Shown here one piece after another: positions 1 through 8,529 of a DNA stretch of 42,380 nt (its first letter is position 1; each line of letters begins with the position of its first letter). Made by a program: the position numbers and the translations under genes. The notes below the pieces were generated by a model. That model had not been told where the DNA came from, made no database searches, and saw only the letters and a list, made by a program, of their open reading frames with translations. This DNA comes from Verrucomicrobia bacterium SCGC AAA164-E04 (GTDB lineage: Bacteria > Verrucomicrobiota > Verrucomicrobiia > Limisphaerales > AAA164-E04), in the NCBI GenBank assembly GCA_000383715.1, contig KB912023.1, forward strand, positions 1-42,380, written 5' to 3'.

Positions 1-1985
1 ATCCAGACCAGCTCGAGCAGATTGAATATGAACATCCGTTCTGTGATCGCAGTGGCAAGCTTCACGATGCTGATTTTGTGGATGACAGCACGGGGACCGG
101 ATTTGTTCATATCGCCCCCGGCCACGGGCTTGAAGATTATGGCTTGGGAATGCGAGTTGGTTTGCCAATCTACTCCCCGGTTGATGACCGTGGTTGTTTG
201 ACTCATACGTCAGACTTGCCTGCCGAGGCGCAGATGCCTCAAGAAATGATAGGCAAATCCATATTGGAAAAGAAGCATCGAAGCGAAGCAAACGAAGCGG
301 TTATTGAAAGTCTCAAGGCATCAGGGCACCTGCTACTTAATCAAAAATACACTCACAGTTACCCCCATTGCTGGCGTAGTAAGACCCCTGTTATCTTCAG
401 AGCAATGGATCAATGGTTCATCAATGTGGATCACAATGATTTTCGGGAGAAGGCACTTAACGAGATTGCTCATGTGAAATGGGTTCCGGAGTGGGGTCGA
501 AATCGTATTGAAGGGGCTGTTAAATCACGCCCTGATTGGTGCATCTCAAGACAACGTACCTGGGGAGTTCCGATTCCAGCCTTTCATGATGCAGATGGAA
601 ATCCCTTGCTTGATGGCAGAATCGTGCGCAAAGCATCCGATCTGATTGAAAAGCATGGATCCAACATCTGGTTTTCTGAATCCACGGAATCTCTCTGGAG
701 ACAATGTCGGCCAGAAGATTGGGATGGGGCCGAGGCTACTGCAAAATCATCGGACACACTCGACGTCTGGATTGATTCCGGAAGTTCTTCACGCAGTGTG
801 ATCATGCAGCGTGAGGAGCTGCGCAGGAATGCTGGACTGCAGGGTGATCCCATCGCACCAGTCTGGCAGGCGGACCTCTACCTGGAAGGCAGTGATCAGC
901 ATCGCGGTTGGTTTCAGTCCTCACTGTTGTTGTCCCTTTCAGCGAATGGCTCTGCGCCCTATAAAACCGTCTTGACACACGGGTTCATGGTCGATGCTGA
1001 CAAGGAAAAAATTTCCAAGAGCAAGCAGGGGCAGGGTGCCTATACCAAGCCCCAGACTTCGGAAGCTTATATCGGGACCTATGGAGCTGACATCGTACGA
1101 CTGTGGGTTGCTTCTCAGGATTTCCGGAATGACATTGTCGTGAGTGAGGAACGGGTCAAAAAAGTTGCTGAAACGTACCGACTGCTGCGCAATTCGCTGA
1201 GGTTTCAATTATCCAACTTGTATGATTTTGAACCTGGAAAAAACGAGGTGCCTCATGATCAATTGACGCCGTTGGATCGCTGGATGCTGGACGCGTGGTC
1301 TCGACTGGAGCAGGAGGTTTATGATGCATTCGGCCGTTTTGAGTTTCATATCGTGTATCAGAAAGTGAGCCAGTTCACAGCGGTTGAGATTTCTTCTGTT
1401 TACCATGATCTTGTCAAGGATCGCCTCTATTCAAACGCTGCCGAATCGCACGCACGCCGATCCACCCAAACGGTCCTGCATCATATGGTGCGTCAACTTT
1501 GCCAAACACTTTCGCCCATGCTTGTGTTTACAAGTGATGAGGCGTGGGAGTTCATTCCAGGAGTCAAAGATGGAGATTCGGTGCACCTGCAGGAATGGAA
1601 ACCTTCAAATTTCAGGTTAAGCGAGCAGGAACATGCAGATTGGGTGCGATGGATTGCATTGCGTGATCAAGTGTTGGCCAAGCTTGAGGATGCTCGACGG
1701 GAGAAGGTTATTGGTAAATCACTGGAAGCAAAAGTCACCATCCAACTTCCATTTGATGAAGTGAATAGGCTGAAAAATAACCATACTGTGATCAGGGAGA
1801 TATTGAATGTTTCTCAACTTGAGTGGATTGAAGGCGAGTCATTGGAAATCCGCGTAACCAAAGCTGAGGGAAGCAAGTGCAAGCGATGCTGGCATTGGGA
1901 ACTGGATGTTGGTAATCATGAAGAACACCCTGAAATATGCAAACGCTGCGTGGACGCAGTTGAATCTCAGAAGGTCACTGACTAG
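1..1985 (+). CDS. ileS: Isoleucyl-tRNA synthetase, C-terminal part (5' end outside window)
   Basis: Cytosolic class I aminoacyl-tRNA synthetase that charges tRNA-Ile with isoleucine. The frame is open from base 3, so the gene enters from the left and the N-terminal part with the HIGH motif is missing; 660 codons remain where the family usually has about 930. Visible in order: part of the CP1 editing domain (GTGFVHIAPGHG, near base 93), the KMSKS loop as KISKS at 1008-1022, the anticodon-binding region, and a C-terminal zinc finger with two CxxC pairs at codons 1878/1887 and 1938/1947. The zinc-finger form is the usual bacterial type. The next gene starts 17 bases after the stop, suggesting cotranscription with the SDR and ABC genes. 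Identification is secure. Confidence 0.97.
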   Translation, partial: PDQLEQIEYEHPFCDRSGKLHDADFVDDSTGTGFVHIAPGHGLEDYGLGMRVGLPIYSPVDDRGCLTHTSDLPAEAQMPQEMIGKSILEKKHRSEANEAVIESLKASGHLLLNQKYTHSYPHCWRSKTPVIFRAMDQWFINVDHNDFREKALNEIAHVKWVPEWGRNRIEGAVKSRPDWCISRQRTWGVPIPAFHDADGNPLLDGRIVRKASDLIEKHGSNIWFSESTESLWRQCRPEDWDGAEATAKSSDTLDVWIDSGSSSRSVIMQREELRRNAGLQGDPIAPVWQADLYLEGSDQHRGWFQSSLLLSLSANGSAPYKTVLTHGFMVDADKEKISKSKQGQGAYTKPQTSEAYIGTYGADIVRLWVASQDFRNDIVVSEERVKKVAETYRLLRNSLRFQLSNLYDFEPGKNEVPHDQLTPLDRWMLDAWSRLEQEVYDAFGRFEFHIVYQKVSQFTAVEISSVYHDLVKDRLYSNAAESHARRSTQTVLHHMVRQLCQTLSPMLVFTSDEAWEFIPGVKDGDSVHLQEWKPSNFRLSEQEHADWVRWIALRDQVLAKLEDARREKVIGKSLEAKVTIQLPFDEVNRLKNNHTVIREILNVSQLEWIEGESLEIRVTKAEGSKCKRCWHWELDVGNHEEHPEICKRCVDAVESQKVTD

Positions 1986-2002
1986 CTTCAGTATTCAAGC
2001 GT

Positions 2003-2755
2003 ATGAATCAAATCGATCTTAAAGACAGGGTAGCTGTGGTCACGGGCGGGGCTCGTGGAATCGGTCAATCCATTATTAAACGGTTTCTTGCATCAGGTGC
2101 AAAATGTGCTTTATGGGATCGTGATGTCGAACTGGCCAAATCGTGGGTGTCGAAACTGGAGGATCCTTCCAGAGTTGAAATCATGGAGGTTGAGTTGACA
2201 AAACCAGAGTCCGTGGCATCAGCAGCGAAAGATACGAAAGATCATTTTGGTAAAATAGATATTGCCGTGAACAATGCAGGTATCGCAGGGGTTAGTAAAA
2301 AGCTATGGGAATGCGAATGGAATGAATGGCGTGAGGTTATCGAATTAGACCTGATGGCGGTCTTTCATGTATGTCATGCAATTGTCCCGGTGATGCTGGA
2401 TTCTGGCTATGGTCGCATAGTGAATATCTCCTCCATCGCAGGCAAAGACGGTAATCCAAACGCCTCTCATTACAGCGCTGCGAAATCCGGGGTGATTGGA
2501 CTCACGAAATCGCTTGGTAAAGAGCTTGCCGAAAGCGGTGTTCACGTAAACTGCGTGGCTCCTGCTGTTATTGAAACCGACATTTTGAAGCAAGTGAGTC
2601 AGGAACATATTGACTACATGGTCTCAAAAATTCCAATGAAACGCGTCGGTCAGCCGGATGAGGTAGCTGCATTAGTCGCATGGTTGGCTTCGGAGGACTG
2701 TTCCTTTTCCACCGGAGCGGTTTATGATATTTCAGGTGGTCGAGCGACTTATTAA
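2003..2755 (+). CDS. SDR-family NAD(P)-dependent oxidoreductase (FabG-like)
   Basis: A 250-residue classical short-chain dehydrogenase/reductase, predicted soluble with a Rossmann fold. Visible motifs: cofactor loop TGGARGIG at residues 14-21, NNAG at 90-93, catalytic Ser at 143/144, and YSAAK giving Tyr157 and Lys161. The usual helix-4 Asn position reads Asp (ELDLMAVF). The C-terminal region with PDEVAALVAWLAS and GAVYDISGG is typical of FabG and sugar or sugar-acid dehydrogenases. The substrate cannot be read from sequence; 3-oxoacyl-ACP reductase is possible, but the position between ileS and an ABC exporter does not support fatty acid synthesis. It begins 17 bases after ileS and ends 15 bases before the ABC gene. 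Confidence 0.9.
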   Translation: MNQIDLKDRVAVVTGGARGIGQSIIKRFLASGAKCALWDRDVELAKSWVSKLEDPSRVEIMEVELTKPESVASAAKDTKDHFGKIDIAVNNAGIAGVSKKLWECEWNEWREVIELDLMAVFHVCHAIVPVMLDSGYGRIVNISSIAGKDGNPNASHYSAAKSGVIGLTKSLGKELAESGVHVNCVAPAVIETDILKQVSQEHIDYMVSKIPMKRVGQPDEVAALVAWLASEDCSFSTGAVYDISGGRATY

Positions 2756-2770
2756 TCATTCAGGAGAGTG

Positions 2771-4597
2771 GTGAGTAAACACAAAGGCGGGTCCGGCAAA
2801 GGGCGTTCAAGAGACTATGGTTCAAAGAAGCGAAGCACCTTCGAAATAATCCGTCGTGTTTCCGTCTTTTTGATGCCCTACAAATGGATGGCTCTGGGCA
2901 CCATTGGATGCGCGGTTGTTTCCCTTGGTTTCGCTTTTGTTTATCCTCAATTAACTTCATATATCATCGATGAAGTAATCACCAATCAGAGGATGGAAGA
3001 GCTTCCGTGGGTGGTTGGGGGGTTGATTGGCGCATTTTTCTTCAGAGAACTTTTCAACAGTTTCCGCATCATCATCAATAATCACTTCGAACAAAATGTG
3101 ATTTTTGACATGCGCCAGCAAGTTTATAACCGTCTTCAGAATCTTCCAGTCAATTACTTTGACCAACGGGCATCGGGGGACCTGATGACACGTGTCATCG
3201 AAGATGTAAACAACGTAGAACGCGTCCTGATTGATGGTACTGAACAGGGGACAGTCGCTATTCTAAGTGTATTTGGAGTTCTGGTATTTCTGTTTACCAT
3301 GAATCCAGTCTTGGCTTGGGTTGCATTGATTCCCATGCCTATTCTGATTGGTGGTGCGCTGGCTTATACGTTGACCGCCCACAAAAGATATAGACGTCAA
3401 CGCGTTGCCTCCAGTGCCATGAACGCTTTGTTGATGGATAACCTCCAAGGCATTCGGCAGATCAAGGCTTTTTGCCGTCAACGGCATGAGGATAAGAGGT
3501 TTTCTGATCGATCAAACGAGTTGCGACAAGGTTCTTTGGGGATTATGAAGGCCTGGGCCATTTATTCTCCAACGATGGCGTTTGCGACTTCCCTTGGCAC
3601 AGGGCTTGTGCTTTGGGTCGGAGGCCGGATGGTGATTCAAGGGGGGATGTCTATCGGGGATCTTGTTGGGTTCGTGCTGTTTTTAGGTCTTTTCTACGAG
3701 CCTATCGGGCGTCTTCATGGCTTGAACCAAATGATGCAGGGAGCCCGTGCCGCAGGCGAACGTGTGTTTGATATTCTGGACGCCGAACCTGAGAGACCCG
3801 CTCGAGATCAACCTTTGGAAACTCCGGTCACTGGGGAAGTTGTTTATGAAGGGGTGACTTTTCAATATGACAATGATCGAACTGTTCTCAATGATATTTG
3901 TTTGCACGCAAAACCGGGGCAAATGATTGCTCTGGTTGGGCCGACCGGCGCAGGAAAGTCATCTGTTGTCAACTTGCTGCCTGCTTTTTATGAGCATAAT
4001 AGCGGCAGGATTCTTATTGATGGACAGGATATTACCCATCTCGATCTGGAATCCCTGAGAACTCAGATCAGCGTCGTATCTCAAGAACCCTTTTTATTCA
4101 ATGGCACGGTTCGTGAAAATATCCTCTATGGGAAATTGAAAGCGACAGATGAGGAATTAACGCAAGCTGCTAAAGCTGCCAATTGCTACGATTTCATTCA
4201 AGCGCTGCCCGATCGTTATGATTCACATGTGGGAGAACGCGGTGTAAAGCTCAGTGTGGGGGAAAAACAGAGGATCAGCATTGCTCGTGCGTTGCTTAAG
4301 GACGCTCCCATACTTATTCTTGATGAGGCGACTGCCAGCGTGGACACCGCTACGGAGCGATTAATTCAGGAAGCTCTGGAGCGACTCATGCAGGGAAGGA
4401 CCAGTTTTGTGATTGCACATCGGTTGAGTACGATTCGCAATGCGGATCAAATCCTTGTCATGCGGGATGGCAGTATCATCGAAAAAGGCACGCACGAAGC
4501 ATTGATACGGGTCGAGGGCATTTATGCCCAGTTGACGCGTATTCAGAATACGACCTTTATTGAAGAGGGTTTCGAAAAGATGCCAGAGGATTGCTAA
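2771..4597 (+). CDS. ABC transporter, fused permease and ATPase (MsbA/lipid-exporter type)
   Basis: A 608-residue half-transporter in the inner membrane, expected to work as a homodimer exporting a lipid or other amphiphile. After a basic N-terminus, residues about 35-330 hold the six-helix membrane domain, followed by the ATPase. Numbered from a GTG at 2768, the motifs are Walker A GPTGAGKS at 391-398, Q-loop Gln439, signature LSVGE at 495-499, Walker B ILILDE at 515-520 and switch His551; all key residues are present. Two adjacent GTG codons (2768, 2771) could start it; AGGAG at 2762-2766 is better spaced from 2771. MsbA (lipid A export) is the nearest named type, but the substrate is an inference. 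It closes the ileS-SDR unit. Confidence 0.93.
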   Translation: MSKHKGGSGKGRSRDYGSKKRSTFEIIRRVSVFLMPYKWMALGTIGCAVVSLGFAFVYPQLTSYIIDEVITNQRMEELPWVVGGLIGAFFFRELFNSFRIIINNHFEQNVIFDMRQQVYNRLQNLPVNYFDQRASGDLMTRVIEDVNNVERVLIDGTEQGTVAILSVFGVLVFLFTMNPVLAWVALIPMPILIGGALAYTLTAHKRYRRQRVASSAMNALLMDNLQGIRQIKAFCRQRHEDKRFSDRSNELRQGSLGIMKAWAIYSPTMAFATSLGTGLVLWVGGRMVIQGGMSIGDLVGFVLFLGLFYEPIGRLHGLNQMMQGARAAGERVFDILDAEPERPARDQPLETPVTGEVVYEGVTFQYDNDRTVLNDICLHAKPGQMIALVGPTGAGKSSVVNLLPAFYEHNSGRILIDGQDITHLDLESLRTQISVVSQEPFLFNGTVRENILYGKLKATDEELTQAAKAANCYDFIQALPDRYDSHVGERGVKLSVGEKQRISIARALLKDAPILILDEATASVDTATERLIQEALERLMQGRTSFVIAHRLSTIRNADQILVMRDGSIIEKGTHEALIRVEGIYAQLTRIQNTTFIEEGFEKMPEDC

Positions 4598-4603
4598 TGC
4601 AAA

Positions 4604-4628
4604 AAGAGTGCCCCGATGGAGCACTCTT
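4604..4628. terminator. Hairpin terminator between convergent genes
   Basis: An 8-bp perfect stem (AAGAGTGC / GCACTCTT) with a 9-base loop, just after the ABC gene (stop at 4597) and 30 bases beyond the end of the convergent prepilin-like gene (4658). Read on the minus strand the stem runs into TTTTTGC, which gives a better U-tract than the plus strand, so it probably serves both genes but suits the minus one more. Confidence 0.7.
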
Positions 4629-4657
4629 CTCGATTGATTCATTTCCTTCAGTCAAAT

Positions 4658-5507
4658 TCAATTACCCAGCCATGCGGGGAACTTCTTCGTACGCTCAAAT
4701 CCATGCCTTTGGTATGACCGGTGCCATTTCAGTGTCCACATCTGCTTGATGGAACGAGTACTTCTCACGGAATGATCGAAGTAAAGGACGTTGCTGCCAT
4801 TACCATGGCGTCCAATTGAAAAGTGCATGGTTTCCTGACCATAGCCAGACCATTGACCATTGAATGCTGGAGCCTGATCCTTCACGCCATTTCGATGATC
4901 CGGACCTCCTCCGCGCCACATTGCATCCAGGAAAAGTGGGATTTCCGAGACAGAATCGGTGACGTCAAAGGAACCCCAGTGATCTTTCTTGGATCTTCCT
5001 TGAATATCTACCTTGGCGTTGTAAATCCAGTTGTTTCCGCCGTAGCTGCTGACGAGGAATTTTGAACCAGCTTCACCGTCATTGGCGAAATTAGGAAAAT
5101 TATATGCGGTTTTGGCTCCCCCCCCAATCGACCAGCTGGGTTTCAGGTGTATCGAGGGGTTTTTTGATTTCGGTGGTAGCGCCGCCCGTTCCGCGGCGGC
5201 TTATCGCATCAGGGCACAGCAGTAGTGCAGGTTTTTCTCGATAGTGTTCGGCAAGGGCCACCACCCATTCACCGCGGGCCCAGCCAATGTCTCCATCACT
5301 GAACTTGCCTTCATTGTCATCCGCATAGAGCTGCCATACAATGCCCCATTGTTTTAAATTGGACACACAATGGATGGCTTTAGCTTTTGACTTTGCCTTG
5401 GATAAGGCAGGCAACAACATGCCTGCCAATATGGCTATAATCGCGATGACAACCAAGAGTTCAATTAATGTGAACCCTCCTCTCAATGAGGGATAACTTT
5501 TTTTCAT
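4658..5507 (-). pseudogene. Prepilin-like (type II secretion/H-X9-D) protein, split by one extra G in a G8 tract
   Basis: Downstream copy of a tandem duplication. The first frame (5507 to 5100) has leader [11 protein letters not shown], the processing site G|FTLIE and the hydrophobic N-terminal helix, then stops early after WGGSQNRI. The break is at a run of eight C on the plus strand (5118-5125, eight G in the gene). Reading it as seven G gives [14 protein letters not shown] and continues without a stop to TGA at 4658, a 282-residue protein colinear with the 5661-6512 copy. The C-terminal half ([45 protein letters not shown]) is intact. The copies differ at many third codon positions yet little in protein, so this copy was under selection until recently. 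Phase variation, a recent mutation or an assembly error are all possible. Confidence 0.85.
5118..5125 (-). repeat. Homopolymer G8 tract (C8 on plus strand) at frameshift site
   Basis: Eight identical bases inside a coding region; removing one restores the full reading frame of the prepilin-like gene at 4658-5507. The other copy has no such run at the matching place (its sequence there reads tatggaggtgcg). Homopolymer G runs are classic slipped-strand mispairing sites. Confidence 0.9.
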
Positions 5508-5660
5508 GGTGCTAAATTCTACTTCAAAGGGGTTGTCTTAATCTTAAGGGCAGAAATTCGCTTGAGAAGTAAAAATTGAGAAATGTGCTGTCTCAGACGG
5601 CATAAACCGTCAATCAGAAAGCTTACGACTGCAAGAAATCATTCTATCTCTGGAGGGAAT

Positions 5661-6512
5661 TCAATTTCCAAGCCAAGCCGAAAAGCGTTTGGTGCGCTCA
5701 AATCCGTGGCGCTGGTAACTTCGATGCCATTTCATGCTCCATATTTGTTTTGGAGATCTTGTAGACCTGACGGAATGATCAAAGTAGGCAACATTGATAC
5801 CTTTCCCATGCCTGGCAATTGCGAAATGCATGGATTCTTTACCCGCACCAGACCATTGTCCGTTGAAACTTGGCGCTTCGTCTTTACCGGATTTCCGGTG
5901 GTCTGGTCCTCCACCTCGCCACATGGAATCAAGAAATAAGGGTATTTCTGAAACAGAATCGGTCACATCAAAGGAACCCCAATGGTCCTTTTTCGCTCTT
6001 CCTTGAATGTCATTTTTTGCATTGTAGATCCAGTTATTGCCGCCGTAGCTGCTGATCAGGAATTTGGCGCCTGCCTCTCCATCTTGAGCGAAATTGGGGA
6101 AATTATAGGATGTTCGCGCACCTCCATAATTAACCAGCTGGCTCTCAGGGGTGCTAATGGGCTTTTTGTTTTCTTGTGTTGCCGAACCTGAGCCTCGTCG
6201 GTTGATGGCATCAGGACACAGCAGAAGCGCGGGTTTTTCACGGTAATGTTCAGCCAAGGCAACCACCCATTCTCCTCGAGCCCAGCCTACGTCGCCATCA
6301 CTGAATTTCCCCTCGTTGTCATCGGCATATAACTGCCAGACGATTCCCCATTGTTTCAGGTTAGACACACAATGGATCGCCTTTGCTTTCGATTTAGCCT
6401 TTGAGAGCGCTGGTAGCAGCATGCCTGCAAGAATGGCAATAATGGCAATCACCACAAGAAGTTCAATGAGTGTGAATCCGCCCATTTTGAATTTGTGAAC
6501 GTTTTTATGCAT
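5661..6512 (-). CDS. Prepilin-type N-terminal cleavage/methylation domain protein (intact copy)
   Basis: A 283-residue pseudopilin-like protein of the large family found in Verrucomicrobiota and Planctomycetes. From the ATG at 6512 the leader is short and basic, cleavage is expected at G12|F13, Glu17 is the conserved +5 residue, and residues 13-35 form the hydrophobic helix ([20 protein letters not shown]). The next segment, [20 protein letters not shown], and [13 protein letters not shown] are family hallmarks. Near the C-terminus an H-X9-D motif appears as H-X9-DH ([14 protein letters not shown]) instead of the common H-X9-DG. The TTG at 6524 is an alternative start without support. It lies upstream of the near-identical broken copy, 153 bases apart. 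A role in a type II secretion or pilus-like assembly is inferred; no assembly genes are in the window. Confidence 0.88.
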   Translation of the reverse strand: MHKNVHKFKMGGFTLIELLVVIAIIAILAGMLLPALSKAKSKAKAIHCVSNLKQWGIVWQLYADDNEGKFSDGDVGWARGEWVVALAEHYREKPALLLCPDAINRRGSGSATQENKKPISTPESQLVNYGGARTSYNFPNFAQDGEAGAKFLISSYGGNNWIYNAKNDIQGRAKKDHWGSFDVTDSVSEIPLFLDSMWRGGGPDHRKSGKDEAPSFNGQWSGAGKESMHFAIARHGKGINVAYFDHSVRSTRSPKQIWSMKWHRSYQRHGFERTKRFSAWLGN

Positions 6513-6647
6513 GATCTTGGACAAAGCTTTGAATTGAGAGGTAAGTCAACAGCATAAGGAGCAAGTCCTTTTTTAAAAGGAAAAAGGTTTTTTTGGGGGG
6601 GGCGCCGTCAAAAGGCGAGAACTAAATAATCCAATGAATTCCTGTTG
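6513..6647. other. Intergenic region with a second G8 run and small hairpins
   Basis: Region between divergent genes that should hold both promoters. It contains T7 followed by G8 (6588-6602), then a 4-bp hairpin CGCC/GGCG at 6603-6617, and AAGGA/TCCTT at 6556-6570 followed by T residues. No clear promoter hexamers were identified. The G8 run matches in length the one that breaks the downstream prepilin copy. Confidence 0.4.
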
Positions 6648-6923
6648 ATGGGCAATGAATCTGGTGATAATCTGCCTCCATCAATAGGCAATCCACCTGT
6701 CCAAATGAGACAACAAACTAAACAAACCTCCAGAAATACTGATCTGGTAAAAAACTTGTCACTCTACAAAGAGTTTCAGGCCGAGCGGGAGGAGATCCTC
6801 AAGCACAAGTGGATTGAGTCTGAAAAAGCCGGATACGACGTAGGTTTTGACCAAGCCCTAGTCGATTGGATCGTCAATCATCGTCCCTCGTGGCGGAAAT
6901 CCCGCCAGATCGTCGAATCATAA
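6648..6923 (+). CDS. Small hypothetical protein
   Basis: A 91-residue soluble acidic/basic protein (ATG at 6648; TTG at 6645 is adjacent). The first 35 residues are polar and low in structure. Residues from about 36 to 88 look like a compact domain: a charged helix (LYKEFQAEREEILKHKWIES) followed by EKAGYDVGFDQALVDWIVNHRPSWRKSR. The pattern GxDxGFxxAxxDWxxxHRxxWRK has the look of a conserved module, but I cannot name a family with confidence. It has no signal peptide or membrane segment. It precedes pyrR by 79 bases on the same strand and could be cotranscribed. Confidence 0.7.
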   Translation: MGNESGDNLPPSIGNPPVQMRQQTKQTSRNTDLVKNLSLYKEFQAEREEILKHKWIESEKAGYDVGFDQALVDWIVNHRPSWRKSRQIVES

Positions 6924-6966
6924 TTTTCCTTTCTACTTTTTCATTGAGCCAGATATTTCTTTTTTG

Positions 6967-6984
6967 CCTGACCCTGTAGTCAGG
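6967..6984 (+). promoter_or_regulatory. Hairpin in the pyrR leader region
   Basis: Perfect 6-bp stem CCTGAC/GTCAGG with a 6-base loop, 18 bases before the pyrR ATG. It could be part of a PyrR or translational control site for pyrRB, or a weak terminator for the small upstream gene; there is no following T-run. I do not see the PyrR-binding loop known from Bacillus pyr leaders, so function is conjecture. Confidence 0.3.
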
Positions 6985-7002
6985 TTCCCATTTCTTTTTA
7001 CT

Positions 7003-7554
7003 ATGAATGCCCAAGTCGAAAAGACCTCAGACGTGCTGATGGATCCAAATCAGACCGGAATGATGATTCAAGCAATGGCTAACTCCGTTATTGAACAGCA
7101 TCCTGAACCTAAAAAACTTGCAATCATTGGAATACAACAAAAGGGAGTGCTGATCGCAGAAGCGATCAAATCCAAATTAAAAGCACATTGGCCTCATATT
7201 GAACTGGCATCGGGGGTGCTTGACATAGGCATGTATCGTGACGACCTAGGGATAAACTCTGCCCCTACTTTACAGCCAACCTTCATACCTGAGTGCCTCG
7301 AAGAGTTGGATGTCATTCTTGTGGATGATGTTTTGCAAAGTGGTCGTACCATTCGGGCTGCCTTGGACGCACTTCGAGATTTCGGTCGCCCTAGCCGTAT
7401 TCAGCTTGCTGTATTGTTCGACCGGGGTCAGCGTCAGTTGCCGATCCAACCAGATTACGTAGGTAAAGAGATCCAATTGAGGGATGAACAATTTATTGTT
7501 GTGAAATCTCTGGAAGAAGCAGGTGAGCTTGAGGTATATTTAACTCTCAAATGA
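7003..7554 (+). CDS. pyrR: PyrR: pyrimidine operon regulator / uracil phosphoribosyltransferase
   Basis: A 183-residue cytosolic protein of the PyrR family, which binds UMP and pyr mRNA in Firmicutes and often also converts uracil plus PRPP to UMP. The PRPP-binding loop VILVDDVLQSGRT lies at residues 104-116, and GVLDIGMYRDD at 71-81 is typical of PyrR. The ATG at 7003 is chosen; a TTG at 6964 would add 13 unlikely residues and reading through the leader hairpin. The stop overlaps the pyrB start (ATGA), as expected for a pyrRB operon with translational coupling. Length matches the usual 180. Whether it regulates through RNA in this lineage cannot be told from the sequence. Confidence 0.93.
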   Translation: MNAQVEKTSDVLMDPNQTGMMIQAMANSVIEQHPEPKKLAIIGIQQKGVLIAEAIKSKLKAHWPHIELASGVLDIGMYRDDLGINSAPTLQPTFIPECLEELDVILVDDVLQSGRTIRAALDALRDFGRPSRIQLAVLFDRGQRQLPIQPDYVGKEIQLRDEQFIVVKSLEEAGELEVYLTLK

Positions 7555-8504
7555 CCTGGAAACGAAAGCATCTCCTTGACATATACAACCTTTCGAAAGA
7601 GGAAATCCTTGCTGTTCTCGACACGGCAAAGGGTTTCAAGCAAGTAGGGCGTCGATCCATCAAGAAGATTCCTGCACTGCGCGGAAAAACCGTCGTTAAC
7701 CTGTTTGTAGAGCCGTCCACTCGTACGCGAATAAGTTTTGAACTGGCGGCACAGCGATTGGCTGCTGACATCGTTAATTTCACAGCAGAAGCCTCATCCT
7801 TCAAAAAAGGGGAAACCCTGAAAGATACCGCCAAGATTCTGGAGGCCCTTTCGGCAGACATCGTCATCATTCGTCATCGCTCTGCAGGAGCACCCCATTT
7901 TTTATCACGCGTAGTAAATACTTCGCTGGTTAACGCGGGTGACGGTGCTCATGCGCACCCTACTCAGGCGCTTCTGGACTTGTTTACCATGCGCGAAAAA
8001 GTAGGTGATATTGCAGGAAAAAAAGTGACCATACTTGGCGATATTTTATTCAGTCGAGTAGCTCGCAGCAACATATGGGGATTATTAAAACTTGGAGCTG
8101 AAGTGACTTTGTGTGGTCCTCCGACCTTGGTCCCCAAATCCTTAGAATCCATGGGTTGCAAAGTTACCTATAATTTAAAAGAAGCCATCTCTAGAGCTGA
8201 TTTTATCAACTTACTCAGGATTCAACATGAGCGTCAACGCCACAGCATGTTTCCAAGCCTGGGGGAATATTCCAAGCTTTTTGGATTGAACAAAGAGCGA
8301 CTCGCGTGGACCCAACCTAATGCTGTGATCATGCACCCCGGTCCCGTGAATCGGGGTGTTGAACTGGACAGTGAAATTGCAGATTCGGATCGCAGCGTCA
8401 TACTCGATCAGGTAACCAATGGTTTGGCGGTGAGAATGGCGGTTCTTTTTCTGGTAAGTGGAGGAGATCCATCCAAAGAGGCTGGTGACAAACCTTCCTC
8501 CTGA
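7551..8504 (+). CDS. pyrB: Aspartate carbamoyltransferase, catalytic subunit
   Basis: Condenses carbamoyl phosphate and aspartate to N-carbamoylaspartate, the first committed step of pyrimidine synthesis; a cytosolic trimer. The 317-residue protein carries the carbamoyl phosphate motif STRTR at 56-60, SSFKKGE at 82-88, HPTQALLD at 136-143, and GPVNRG near the C-terminus. The LLRIQ.ER segment is typical of the ATCase form that lacks a regulatory subunit. The ATG overlaps the pyrR stop by four bases. pyrC, which usually follows pyrB in such operons, is not here; a lipoprotein gene follows after 25 bases. Confidence 0.96.
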   Translation: MTWKRKHLLDIYNLSKEEILAVLDTAKGFKQVGRRSIKKIPALRGKTVVNLFVEPSTRTRISFELAAQRLAADIVNFTAEASSFKKGETLKDTAKILEALSADIVIIRHRSAGAPHFLSRVVNTSLVNAGDGAHAHPTQALLDLFTMREKVGDIAGKKVTILGDILFSRVARSNIWGLLKLGAEVTLCGPPTLVPKSLESMGCKVTYNLKEAISRADFINLLRIQHERQRHSMFPSLGEYSKLFGLNKERLAWTQPNAVIMHPGPVNRGVELDSEIADSDRSVILDQVTNGLAVRMAVLFLVSGGDPSKEAGDKPSS

Positions 8505-8529
8505 GTAAACAAATTCATCCAATCGTCAT

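Noticed and set aside
6556-6574. AAGGA/TCCTT hairpin with T-run as a terminator
   Set aside because: Only 5 bp, and no plus-strand gene ends upstream of it.
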